Source of the DNA: Paludibacteraceae bacterium
GTDB taxonomy: Bacteria; Bacteroidota; Bacteroidia; Bacteroidales; Paludibacteraceae
Length of the DNA: 64,000 bases
NCBI GenBank assembly: GCA_017477325.1
Contig: JAFUWV010000001.1
Span: 62,001 to 126,000 of the forward strand
Reading direction: 5' to 3'
Below are positions 44,338 through 51,992 of the stretch, piece by piece (the stretch's first letter is position 1; each line of letters starts with the position of its first letter). Under the pieces are notes generated by a model, which saw nothing but the letters and a program-made list of their open reading frames with translations, did not search any database and was not told the DNA's origin. Made by a program: the position numbers and the translations under genes.

Positions 44338-45543
44338 TCAAAGTGATTGCATAAATGTGTCAAACAGCAGTTTCTGACTGCCTGAGACTATGATGTGATG
44401 ATTTCCTATAGGGTCATTAAGGAAATATCCGGCAGAGCCAGGCAGACTAATCTTGACCTGTGTACGGCAGAGGTGAGTCTCATTCATATTTTCTATAAGC
44501 AGTCCTTGTGCGGCATAGTGTCTTTTCAGGTCACCGCTGACTTTCAAGAGTGTAACCAGCCCTGTAGGCATTTTTCCTTTTATAGCGACCCCTATACCGG
44601 ACTCGAAATGAGTGTCATATTCATAGGATGTTATCATGTCCAGAGGAATAGTGCAGTGAGCAAAGACGCACTCGTCATTCTCGGGATTGATACGTGAAGG
44701 ATTAGCCTGGAACCCCGTCTGCTGAGTGAGAGCATGAGATATCATCATAGTAACAAGTGCAGGCACATCTCCCTCACAACCTGCAGGTATACCCTCCTGA
44801 TTAAGCAGAGCCAGAGCCAGGCAGCCAGTGTTTTTGACAGAGGTCAAGAGGTCAAAACAGCGCAGTGTGAGTCCACTGAGATTGTGCTTGTCCACAAGTC
44901 TGCGAAGTGCTCCGTATATCTCCAGAGCCCCTATAAAATAGTCACTCGGACAAGTTTTTATCCGTTTTCTTGCAGCAACAGGATAGTCACGCCTGCGTAT
45001 TTCCTCCAGCAGTTCTGTCATGCTGATTTCCTCTATCCCTACACCCAGTTTCTGTTGTATGGCTTGAGCATCATAATCAGATGAAATAAGCCAGTCGGAT
45101 GGTTTGCCGATGACACCTATCTTCTTTCCTCTGAGCTGAGCCTTTGCCGCTTCCACCCCGGCAAGCAGCATCATTTGTCTTCCTACATATTCTGCAGTAC
45201 CATGCAATATCTGCGCCTCTTTGCCTTGTCCTCGGAGCCATGAGAGAATCTCCATGCTGGCAGCCAGAGAGTTGCTTGAGCCTGAAGTGAGTAGCAGGAC
45301 TTTGCGGCTTCTAACAGCCTCATTCTCACTGAAGAGTGTTTTGAACAGTCCTTCCGTGCCACCTGTGCGGATATAAATAAGACTCAGGTCGGCAGTGCCA
45401 TAACTGCTATAGTCGTCTTCGTGATTAACAAGAACGCCCTGCCCTGTGATTTTTTCAATAGCACCAAGCCACCGTGCTGTGGCATCAGCTACCGCCTTCT
45501 TGTTGTGGATAGGCGATGTAAGAGTAAAGATGTTAATTGTCAT
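44338..45543 (-). CDS. Fucose/arabinose isomerase-like protein
   Basis: The ATG at 45543 is used (MTINIFTLTSPIHNKKA). The 401-residue protein has sequence like the middle and C-terminal domains of L-fucose/L-arabinose isomerases: IGVIGKPSDWLISS near 147, LTLRCFDLL near 220, and GCLALALLNQEGIPAGCEGD near 237. Complete FucI has nearly 600 residues, so this is a shorter family member; the C-terminal portion contains HCTIP. The substrate is unknown. It ends 16 bases before the endonuclease start, so the two may be co-transcribed. Confidence 0.7.
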   Translation of the reverse strand: MTINIFTLTSPIHNKKAVADATARWLGAIEKITGQGVLVNHEDDYSSYGTADLSLIYIRTGGTEGLFKTLFSENEAVRSRKVLLLTSGSSNSLAASMEILSWLRGQGKEAQILHGTAEYVGRQMMLLAGVEAAKAQLRGKKIGVIGKPSDWLISSDYDAQAIQQKLGVGIEEISMTELLEEIRRRDYPVAARKRIKTCPSDYFIGALEIYGALRRLVDKHNLSGLTLRCFDLLTSVKNTGCLALALLNQEGIPAGCEGDVPALVTMMISHALTQQTGFQANPSRINPENDECVFAHCTIPLDMITSYEYDTHFESGIGVAIKGKMPTGLVTLLKVSGDLKRHYAAQGLLIENMNETHLCRTQVKISLPGSAGYFLNDPIGNHHIIVSGSQKLLFDTFMQSL

Positions 45544-45553
45544 TGCTATTAAT

Positions 45554-45602
45554 AGTTTCAAGTTCCAAGTTTCAGGTTTCAGGTTTCAGGTTCCAGGTTT
45601 CA
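45554..45602. repeat. Heptamer array upstream of the isomerase-like gene
   Basis: Seven exact-register 7-bp units: AGTTTCA, AGTTCCA, AGTTTCA, GGTTTCA, GGTTTCA, GGTTCCA and GGTTTCA. The array starts 10 bases beyond the isomerase-like ATG (45543), in the region between it and the divergent NadR-like gene. Confidence 0.85.
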
Positions 45603-45614
45603 GGTCCGAAAAGT

Positions 45615-45700
45615 ACTTTACAAACTTAACTAACCTGAGACGTTCCGGTGCAACGTCTCTACGAACTTTACAAACTCTCCAAACTTTACAAACTTATAAA
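45615..45700. repeat. Nonamer array interrupted by a palindromic element
   Basis: Units ACTTTACAA and ACTTAACTA (45615-45632) and then ACTTTACAA, ACTCTCCAA, ACTTTACAA and ACTTATAAA (45665-45700) surround the palindrome at 45637-45659. ACTTTACAA is a rotation of the reverse complement of the GTTTGTAAA unit seen at 40233-40304. Confidence 0.75.
45637..45659. repeat. 23-bp palindromic element inside the nonamer array
   Basis: GAGACGTT (45637-45644), a CCGGTGC loop and AACGTCTC (45652-45659) form a perfect 8-bp stem. The sequence resembles the short GTAGAGACG-type palindromes that are dispersed in some Bacteroidetes and other bacterial genomes (from memory). It breaks an otherwise continuous array. 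Confidence 0.7.
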
Positions 45701-45712
45701 CTTATTTTTTCG

Positions 45713-45744
45713 TTTGCAAAGATAATACTTTTTTTCTACTTTTG
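45713..45744 (+). promoter_or_regulatory. Predicted promoter of the NadR-like gene, almost leaderless
   Basis: TTTG (45713-45716), exactly 20 bases and TACTTTTG (45737-45744) match the consensus. The ATG at 45749 begins 4 bases after TACTTTTG, so transcription would start at or within the first codons, implying a leaderless messenger or a start further downstream. Confidence 0.75.
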
Positions 45745-45748
45745 CACT

Positions 45749-46261
45749 ATGAAAAAGAAAATAGGCATTCTCGGAGCTGAATCAACAGGCAAAAGCACTC
45801 TTGCAAAGCAGTTGGCAGAACATTTCTCGGGCATATATATAAAGGAGTATGCACGCGAGTATGTTGAGGCACTAAATCACCCATACACAGAGAGAGATGT
45901 GGAAACTATTGCCCGAAGACAGATAGAGGAGTTGTCGGAACAGTATGATGCAGACTATGTATTCTTCGATACCGAGCTGATAATCACCAAGGTGTGGTTT
46001 CAGGACAAGTACGGTATTGTGCCCGAATGGCTGGAGGAGGCCATGCTCACACTACGCCCTGACTTCTGCCTGCTTCTCATGCCTGACCTAAGGTTTGTAG
46101 ATGACCCTGTCAGAGAAAACCCCCACAGAAGAGAGTATCTGACCAGGCTATACGAGTCTGAACTGACGCATTATTCCATTCCATACACTTGCATATCGGG
46201 CTATGGCGACAAACGACTTCAGTATGCCATCAGAGCTATAGAGAATGTTGCCTGCAAATAA
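45749..46261 (+). CDS. NadR-like P-loop ATPase/kinase
   Basis: This 170-residue protein begins MKKKIGILGAESTGKSTLAK, with a Walker A loop GAESTGKST, and continues with YIKEYAREYVEALNH and VFFDTELIITKVWFQDKYG, as in the kinase domain of NadR (AAA_28 family). NadR phosphorylates nicotinamide riboside, but this protein lacks an adenylyltransferase domain, so its substrate is unproven. The longer frame upstream from 45446 is repeat sequence. Confidence 0.85.
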   Translation: MKKKIGILGAESTGKSTLAKQLAEHFSGIYIKEYAREYVEALNHPYTERDVETIARRQIEELSEQYDADYVFFDTELIITKVWFQDKYGIVPEWLEEAMLTLRPDFCLLLMPDLRFVDDPVRENPHRREYLTRLYESELTHYSIPYTCISGYGDKRLQYAIRAIENVACK

Positions 46262-46289
46262 TAAAACATTGCTCTATTTTAAGAAATGA

Positions 46290-46320
46290 TTGGATATTTG
46301 AAATAAAAGCAGTACCTTTG
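46290..46320 (+). promoter_or_regulatory. Predicted promoter of the hypB operon
   Basis: TTG (46290-46292), 20 bases and TACCTTTG (46313-46320) match the consensus. The leader to the hypB ATG is about 50 bases. The downstream genes to 51893 are all on the same strand, with no other good promoter seen. Confidence 0.7.
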
Positions 46321-46371
46321 CACTCTGTATAAGAAAACTTATTCTAATTAGTGGAAAACACATAATCCGAA

Positions 46372-47043
46372 ATGGACGAAGTAAAGATTATTGAAATCAA
46401 GAAGAGTATCTTTGCCGATAACGACCTTGATGCTGAACATTTGCGCGGTGAACTGAAGAGCCGCGGAGTATATCTTCTGAACTTGATGTCTGCCCCCGGC
46501 AGCGGGAAGACAACCACTCTGATACAGACAATCAACCGCCTGAAAGACCAACTGCATATAGCAGTAATGGAGGCTGATATTGACAGCGATGTGGATGCTG
46601 TCAAGATAAAAGAAGCCACAGGCATTCCCTCAATTCAACTTCATACAGGAGGCATGTGCCATCTTGATGCAGAGATGACACGCCAAGGACTGGATAACGT
46701 ACAGATAGATGGTACGGACCTTGTCATACTGGAAAATGTAGGCAACCTGGTGTGCCCTGCGGAGTTTGACACAGGTGCTGTCAGGAATGCCATGATACTG
46801 TCTGTGCCCGAAGGTCATGACAAACCGCTTAAGTACCCATTGATGTTCTCTGTGTGCGATGTGGTGGTCATAAACAAGATAGATGTCATGCCATATTTTG
46901 ACTTCGACCTTGAGAAGTGCAAAGAATACATCCACATGCGCAACCCCAAGGCAACTGTCATTCCTGTCTGTGCCAAGACGGGTGAAGGAATAGACAAGTT
47001 TGCCGACTGGCTCCTGACAGAAGTGAGAAACTGGCAGAAATAA
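46372..47043 (+). CDS. hypB: Hydrogenase nickel incorporation GTPase HypB
   Basis: This 223-residue GTPase has Walker A SAPGSGKTTTL near residue 42, the switch EADIDSDVDA near 66, the family motif LHTGGMCHLDAEM near 92, and NKID near 165. HypB with HypA delivers nickel to metalloenzyme precursors, classically [NiFe]-hydrogenase. No N-terminal His-rich nickel store is present. No hydrogenase subunit or HypC, D, E, F gene is in the window. Confidence 0.95.
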   Translation: MDEVKIIEIKKSIFADNDLDAEHLRGELKSRGVYLLNLMSAPGSGKTTTLIQTINRLKDQLHIAVMEADIDSDVDAVKIKEATGIPSIQLHTGGMCHLDAEMTRQGLDNVQIDGTDLVILENVGNLVCPAEFDTGAVRNAMILSVPEGHDKPLKYPLMFSVCDVVVINKIDVMPYFDFDLEKCKEYIHMRNPKATVIPVCAKTGEGIDKFADWLLTEVRNWQK

Positions 47044-47072
47044 TCTTCACAGAGGAGTGCCATTCCCCCTCC

Positions 47073-47104
47073 AATCTTTAATTTTTAAATCTTTAAATCT
47101 CCAA
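47073..47104. repeat. Octamer array between hypB and the flavoprotein gene
   Basis: Four 8-bp units in register: AATCTTTA, ATTTTTAA, ATCTTTAA and ATCTCCAA. They lie in the 76-base gap, ending 15 bases before the next ATG (47120). Confidence 0.6.
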
Positions 47105-47119
47105 ATACTTATATCTACC

Positions 47120-49960
47120 ATGCCCCAGATGTCTGACAAGTTTGTCCCAAAGCACATGGGTGACAAGAATCCGAATCCGAAACTCTTAAAGTTTGTACAA
47201 CAAGTTACTGACCGTGTCCCTGGAAAGATAAAGATGACCACCGAAGCCCCTGAGTATTGGGGACTGGCTTGCATCTTTGAAGACGAGATGGATGCCACCA
47301 CCCGTGAAGCCTCTCTTGACCTCCTGCTGGATATGCTCTCGAAAAAGTTCCTGCAGGTGCGCGAGCATCATAAGTATCAGGAACTGGTAGAATGGAACCG
47401 TCAGAAACACTATACCCCTGATGACAAGTCGTTTGATGAGTTGCTTCAGACCCTTGCCAACTTAGGTATTGTAGAGTTCGACTATGGAGACCGCTACACC
47501 AAAGATGGTCCTATACCGGGCACTACATATAACTTTGAAGACCGTGAATACTGGGTGCCGATGTTTGTTCCGGGTAGTGCTGAATATACCAACATGAGCA
47601 CCTATCTCATGGACAAACACCCCGAACTGGCAATGTTCTTTGAGCGCATGACCTTCCTGCCGCTGGAGAAGATTACGCCTATGGTACCTATGGGTGGAGC
47701 CGGTATAGGTATGCATGTTATTCCTGTAGAGAAAGCCATCTCTATGGAGAACGAGACAGCAGACATAGAACATATCTCCTATTGGATGAAGCGCTATGAA
47801 GGTCACTTGGCAGTTGGTATATGTTCATGCCGCTATGGAAGAAAGAAACTTGACGAAGGTTGTGCAGACGACTATCGTGACTGGTGTATAGGTGTAGGAG
47901 ATATGGCAGAATACTTGGTAGAGACCAATCGTGGACACTATATAACCTACGATGAGGCAATGGCTATCCTGAAGAAAGCGGAAGACAACGGTTTTGTACA
48001 CCAGATAACCAACATAGACGGTGAAGGTAAGATATTCGCTATCTGCAACTGCAATGTCAAGATATGCAACGCCCTCCGTACTTCACAACTCTTCAACACT
48101 CCCAACATGTCCCGCAGTGCATACGTGGCCAAGGTTGACCCCAAGAAATGTGTGGCTTGCGGACGTTGTGTGGAATATTGCCCTGCAGGAGCAGTCAAAC
48201 TGGGACAGAAACTCTGCACCTCTCATGGTGAGATTCAGTATCCGAAGCAGGAACTGCCTGATGCAGCCAAGTGGGGCCCAGAGAAATGGACAGAAGACTA
48301 TCGCGACAAGAACCGCATCAACTGCTATCCTACAGGTACTTCACCCTGCAAGACAGCCTGTCCTGCACATATAGCAGTGCAAGGATATCTGAAGAAAGCA
48401 GCAGAAGGCAAATATCGTGAGGCTCTTGAACTCATCAAACGTGAGAATCCGTTCCCTGCAGTGTGTGGCCGTATATGCAACCGCCGCTGTGAAGATGCAT
48501 GTACCCGTGGAACAATAGACAACCCAGTAGCAATAGATGCTGTTAAGAAATTCATTGCAGAACAAGACCTGCATGCTGAGACGCGCTTTGTTCCTGAGAT
48601 AAATATAGCTTCCAGTGTACAAAAACATTGGGAGGAGAAGATCGCAATCATCGGTGGCGGTCCTGCCGGTCTTAGCTGTGCATATTATCTTGCTGTGGCA
48701 GGATACAAACCCACAGTGTTTGAGAAGAACGAAATGCCCGGAGGTATGCTCCGCTATGGCATTCCTTCATATAAACTGGAGAAAGAAGTGATAGATGCCG
48801 AGATAGACATCATGCGTGAAATAGGAGTAGAGATAAAAACAGGTGTAGAAGTAGGCAAAGACATCACTATCCAGCAACTGCGAGAACAAGGTTACAAAGG
48901 TTTCTATGTAGCCATCGGCTGCCAGGGTGGACGCCTGCCGGGAATACCCGGTGAGACCCTTGAAGGCACTACTACTGCTATTGATTTCCTGCACAATGCC
49001 AATTGTGGCAAGGTGAAAGTAAGTGGTAATGTTGTGGTAGTAGGTGGAGGCAATGTGGCTATAGATGCTGCAAGGGTAGCAATGCGCAGTGGTGCTGCTA
49101 CAGTTACCATGCTCTCGCTTGAGACAGAAGACATCATGCCAGCTTCCCATGAAGAACGCCGTGAGGCAAGAGAAGACGGAGTGGTTATCAATCCAGGCTG
49201 GGGACCAATGAAAGTAGAAGGGCAAAAGTCGAAAGTGGAAAGTATCACTTTCAAGAAGTGTGTTTCTGTCTTTGACGACCAGCATCGTTTTGCACCTAAG
49301 TTTGACGAGAACGAGACAATCACACTGGATGCAGATATGGTTATCTTCGCCATTGGTCAGACAGTAGTACTGAAAGACCTTCTGAAAGACACCAAGGTAG
49401 AATTCTTCCGCGGTGTATATCCTGTGGCAGACAAACTTACATATCAGACAGCAGAACCTGACATCTTCGTAGGCGGTGATGTATTCACAGGTCCCAAGTT
49501 TGCCATAGATGCCATTGCTGCAGGCAAAGAAGCAGCCGAGAGCCTTCACCGCTTTGTACAGCATGGCCACATGACAATAGGCAGGAACCGTCGTGACTTC
49601 ATTGAACTCAACAAACAGGATATAGTTGTAGAGTCGTATGACAACAGCTCCCGCCAACAGGCTGCAGATGTGGCTCAGGCTAACCGTTTTGCCGAGTATA
49701 ATGGTACTCTTACTGAAGAGCAGGTGCGTCTTGAGACAGCCCGCTGCCTTGGCTGCGGTGCTTCTGTAGTAGATGAGAACCGTTGTATAGGTTGTGGTAT
49801 TTGTACAACCAAGTGCGGTTTTGATGCTATTCATCTGCACCGTGAGCATCCTGAGGCAAGTCACATGGTAACTTCAGAAGACAAGTTCAGTGCTATTCTG
49901 CCCTACATGATCAAGCGTGCAGGCAAGATAGCAATCAAGGGTCTCAGCCCGAAGAAATAA
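47120..49960 (+). CDS. Multi-cluster iron-sulfur flavoprotein, GltD-like oxidoreductase
   Basis: The ATG at 47120 gives 946 residues. Residues 1-230 are unrecognised. Cysteines at 235, 237, 248, 256, 309, 311 and 316 suggest one or more Fe-S or metal sites. A 4Fe-4S ferredoxin motif (CVACGRCVEYC) is at 344-354. From about 400 a GltD-like module has CGRICNRRCEDAC (449-461), an FAD motif IGGGPAG near 511 and an NAD(P) motif VVGGGNVAIDA near 640. A second ferredoxin segment (CIGCGICTTKC, 889-899) ends the protein. It should move electrons between NAD(P)H and other carriers. It lies between hypB and hypA. A heptamer array encodes part of 697-708. Confidence 0.85.
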   Translation: MPQMSDKFVPKHMGDKNPNPKLLKFVQQVTDRVPGKIKMTTEAPEYWGLACIFEDEMDATTREASLDLLLDMLSKKFLQVREHHKYQELVEWNRQKHYTPDDKSFDELLQTLANLGIVEFDYGDRYTKDGPIPGTTYNFEDREYWVPMFVPGSAEYTNMSTYLMDKHPELAMFFERMTFLPLEKITPMVPMGGAGIGMHVIPVEKAISMENETADIEHISYWMKRYEGHLAVGICSCRYGRKKLDEGCADDYRDWCIGVGDMAEYLVETNRGHYITYDEAMAILKKAEDNGFVHQITNIDGEGKIFAICNCNVKICNALRTSQLFNTPNMSRSAYVAKVDPKKCVACGRCVEYCPAGAVKLGQKLCTSHGEIQYPKQELPDAAKWGPEKWTEDYRDKNRINCYPTGTSPCKTACPAHIAVQGYLKKAAEGKYREALELIKRENPFPAVCGRICNRRCEDACTRGTIDNPVAIDAVKKFIAEQDLHAETRFVPEINIASSVQKHWEEKIAIIGGGPAGLSCAYYLAVAGYKPTVFEKNEMPGGMLRYGIPSYKLEKEVIDAEIDIMREIGVEIKTGVEVGKDITIQQLREQGYKGFYVAIGCQGGRLPGIPGETLEGTTTAIDFLHNANCGKVKVSGNVVVVGGGNVAIDAARVAMRSGAATVTMLSLETEDIMPASHEERREAREDGVVINPGWGPMKVEGQKSKVESITFKKCVSVFDDQHRFAPKFDENETITLDADMVIFAIGQTVVLKDLLKDTKVEFFRGVYPVADKLTYQTAEPDIFVGGDVFTGPKFAIDAIAAGKEAAESLHRFVQHGHMTIGRNRRDFIELNKQDIVVESYDNSSRQQAADVAQANRFAEYNGTLTEEQVRLETARCLGCGASVVDENRCIGCGICTTKCGFDAIHLHREHPEASHMVTSEDKFSAILPYMIKRAGKIAIKGLSPKK
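49211..49245. repeat. Heptamer array inside the flavoprotein coding sequence
   Basis: Five 7-bp units are in register: AAAGTAG, AAGGGCA, AAAGTCG, AAAGTGG and AAAGTAT. They encode the KVEGQKSKVES segment in frame, between two conserved parts of the GltD-like module. Confidence 0.6.
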
Positions 49961-49987
49961 TTGTCGCGACATAAACTTGCTCTCACG

Positions 49988-50344
49988 ATGCACGAACTTG
50001 GAATAGTCTTTTATATTATCCGCGATGTGAAGAAAGCCGCAGAGGAGAACAGCGTGAAGCATGTCTCAGCTGTGGTGATGAACATAGGTGAGGTATCGAC
50101 CATTGTGCCCGAGTATCTCACCGACTGTTGGCGTTGGGCGGCAGACAAGGAAGAGTTGCTCAAAGGTTGCGAACTAAAGATAAACACTATTCCGGCTCTT
50201 ACCCATTGTGACAGTTGCGGCAGAGACTACCCTACAGTCAAGCACGGCAAGACTTGTCCGCATTGCGGCAGCACTGAAACATGGCTTCTCCAAGGAAGAG
50301 AAGTAGAGATAAAAGAAATAGAGGTTAAGCCACAGTGCTGTTAA
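49988..50344 (+). CDS. hypA: Hydrogenase nickel incorporation protein HypA
   Basis: This 118-residue protein begins MHELGIVFYII, with the N-terminal Met-His-Glu nickel-binding motif, and has the zinc-binding cysteines CDSCG near residue 76 and CPHCG near 95. HypA receives nickel and passes it with HypB to a target enzyme. The ATG at 49988 is chosen over the earlier TTG at 49961 because it creates the conserved MHE. It follows the flavoprotein gene by 27 bases, separated from hypB by that gene. Confidence 0.93.
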   Translation: MHELGIVFYIIRDVKKAAEENSVKHVSAVVMNIGEVSTIVPEYLTDCWRWAADKEELLKGCELKINTIPALTHCDSCGRDYPTVKHGKTCPHCGSTETWLLQGREVEIKEIEVKPQCC

Positions 50345-50407
50345 GAAAAAACACAAGAACAAAATACAGAAGAACCAAATACTAATTTATATACTCTCAA
50401 TACAATC

Positions 50408-50734
50408 ATGGCCTGTTTTATAGTACCCCTTACTCAGGCGATAGCAACCTCGGTCTATCGCAAATATGCAAAGCATACCGACAATTTTGCAGGTCGCAAT
50501 CTGCTTACCCTTGAGAAGATGCTCTGGGGTGGCTCGGTGATGCTTATTGTTGACCACATCATCAACGGAGAACTCACTTGGCGTTTCCCCTTCTTCACCG
50601 CTCTTGAGACAGACGGCGGCGGGGCTGTGATGCTGCATGAGATTCTCACCGTAGGTCTGCCCATCTCTCTTGCAGTCACACTTGTTTGGGCCGCATGGTG
50701 TTTCTTTAAAGAACGCCGTGCTGTCAACGCATGA
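50408..50734 (+). CDS. Small predicted membrane protein, unknown function
   Basis: This 108-residue protein has three predicted hydrophobic segments (about 1-15, 38-55 and 78-98) and a central PFFTALETDGGGAVMLHEI loop. It is not a family I recognise. It lies 63 bases after hypA and 55 bases before the DUF5692 gene. It begins MACFIVPLTQAIATSVYRK. Confidence 0.7.
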   Translation: MACFIVPLTQAIATSVYRKYAKHTDNFAGRNLLTLEKMLWGGSVMLIVDHIINGELTWRFPFFTALETDGGGAVMLHEILTVGLPISLAVTLVWAAWCFFKERRAVNA

Positions 50735-50789
50735 CTATAAATAACAACCAATTAACAATAATTTAATAACCAATTAAAACAATCACTTT

Positions 50790-51893
50790 ATGTTTTTTCA
50801 AGTTTATGGAGAACATGCCCTTGCACAATGGGGTATGTTGATTGTAGTCCTCGTTGGACTTATTCTCTTCAATGAGTTTGCCCGCCGTACCAAATGGGGC
50901 GGAGCTATCACTTTCTTTGCCATTCCTCTGGCACTGACAGTTTATTTCATTGCTATTGCCATCGGTGCACGCATGGGTGCTGAGTGGGCACTGAACAATC
51001 AGACCCATGTTTACATGAACGGCTGGTTCCACTACGCAAAACTCTATGCTGCTCTGACAGGCTGTATCGGCTTCATGATGATCAAGTATGAGTGGGGCAT
51101 CGGCAAGCAACACTGGTTCAAACCATTCCCCTTCATCATCGTGGCTATCAACATTCTGATTGCTGTTTGCTCAGACTTCGAGTCTGCAATCATGGGTTGG
51201 AACAAGTGGTGGCTCTCATCAGAAGGCGTTTGGCTCTATGGTGGCTGGCACAATGTATTCAACGGTGTTGCAGGTATCCTCAACATCTTCTGTATGACCG
51301 CATGGTGGAATGTGTATCCTTCAAAAGACCGCAAGGATATGATTTGGGCCGACATGACCTGGGTTTACATCCTTGTTTATGACATCTGGAACTTTGCTTA
51401 CACCTACAACTGTCTGCCTACTCACAGCTGGTATTGCGGTATTGCACTGCTGCTTGCTCCTACAGTTGCTGCTCTGCTTTGGAACCGCGGCGGTTGGATT
51501 CAGAACCGTGCTAACACCCTCGCTATCTGGTGCATGTTTGCTCAGGTATTCCCACTCTTCCAAGAGACCTTCTTCAACGGCAAACAATTCTTTAATTGGG
51601 CTGTTCTGCCAACACAGTATGTAAACGGTATTGAGACAATCAACGCTATCTACGCACAATCAGGTCTTGGCGAAGAAGTAGTTGCTCACACCACAGTTGC
51701 TGCCGAAGGTGCTACAGCAGCAGACCCGACTGCAATGCTTGTAATCAGTGCTTTGGCTCTCATTACCAACGCTGTTGCTCTCTGCTACATCATCTATCAG
51801 GCTAAGGTTCGTCATATCAATCCTTACAAGGAAGATGTGTTCATCGACCAGAAGTACTACAAAGATTCTATTGCACGTGCAGAAATCAACTGA
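50790..51893 (+). CDS. DUF5692 family multi-pass membrane protein
   Basis: This 367-residue protein has about eight predicted membrane helices and many Trp residues. Conserved-looking polar motifs are GWFHYAKLYAALTGCIGFMM, YGGWHNVFNGVAGIL and TYNCLPTHSWYCGIALL, which carry several His and Cys. DUF5692 has no known function. Its place at the end of the hypB-flavoprotein-hypA transcript suggests a role linked to nickel or electron transfer (inference). Confidence 0.85.
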   Translation: MFFQVYGEHALAQWGMLIVVLVGLILFNEFARRTKWGGAITFFAIPLALTVYFIAIAIGARMGAEWALNNQTHVYMNGWFHYAKLYAALTGCIGFMMIKYEWGIGKQHWFKPFPFIIVAINILIAVCSDFESAIMGWNKWWLSSEGVWLYGGWHNVFNGVAGILNIFCMTAWWNVYPSKDRKDMIWADMTWVYILVYDIWNFAYTYNCLPTHSWYCGIALLLAPTVAALLWNRGGWIQNRANTLAIWCMFAQVFPLFQETFFNGKQFFNWAVLPTQYVNGIETINAIYAQSGLGEEVVAHTTVAAEGATAADPTAMLVISALALITNAVALCYIIYQAKVRHINPYKEDVFIDQKYYKDSIARAEIN

Positions 51894-51936
51894 TAACGTG
51901 TGTTACAGAATATAGATTAGCAGATAACCGCTAATT

Positions 51937-51969
51937 AAAAGAAGAGGCGCCGAGCGTCTCTTCTTTTTT
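51937..51969 (+). terminator. Intrinsic terminator after the DUF5692 gene
   Basis: AAGAGGCGC, a CGA loop and GCGTCTCTT pair with one G-U pair and are followed by CTTTTTT. The A-rich upstream side means it can also serve the convergent yifB gene (bidirectional). Confidence 0.85.
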
Positions 51970-51992
51970 ATAAAATATGTAATCAGGAGGAG

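Noticed and set aside
45446-45748. N-terminal extension of the NadR-like kinase
   Set aside because: It translates heptamer and nonamer arrays and overlaps the divergent isomerase-like gene.
48767-49864. A 365-residue minus-strand open frame opposite the flavoprotein gene
   Set aside because: It is antisense to conserved oxidoreductase motifs and has no start context or recognisable domain.
46372-50344. HypA and HypB as part of a hydrogenase operon
   Set aside because: No large or small hydrogenase subunit or other Hyp gene is in the window; the chaperones alone do not prove a hydrogenase.
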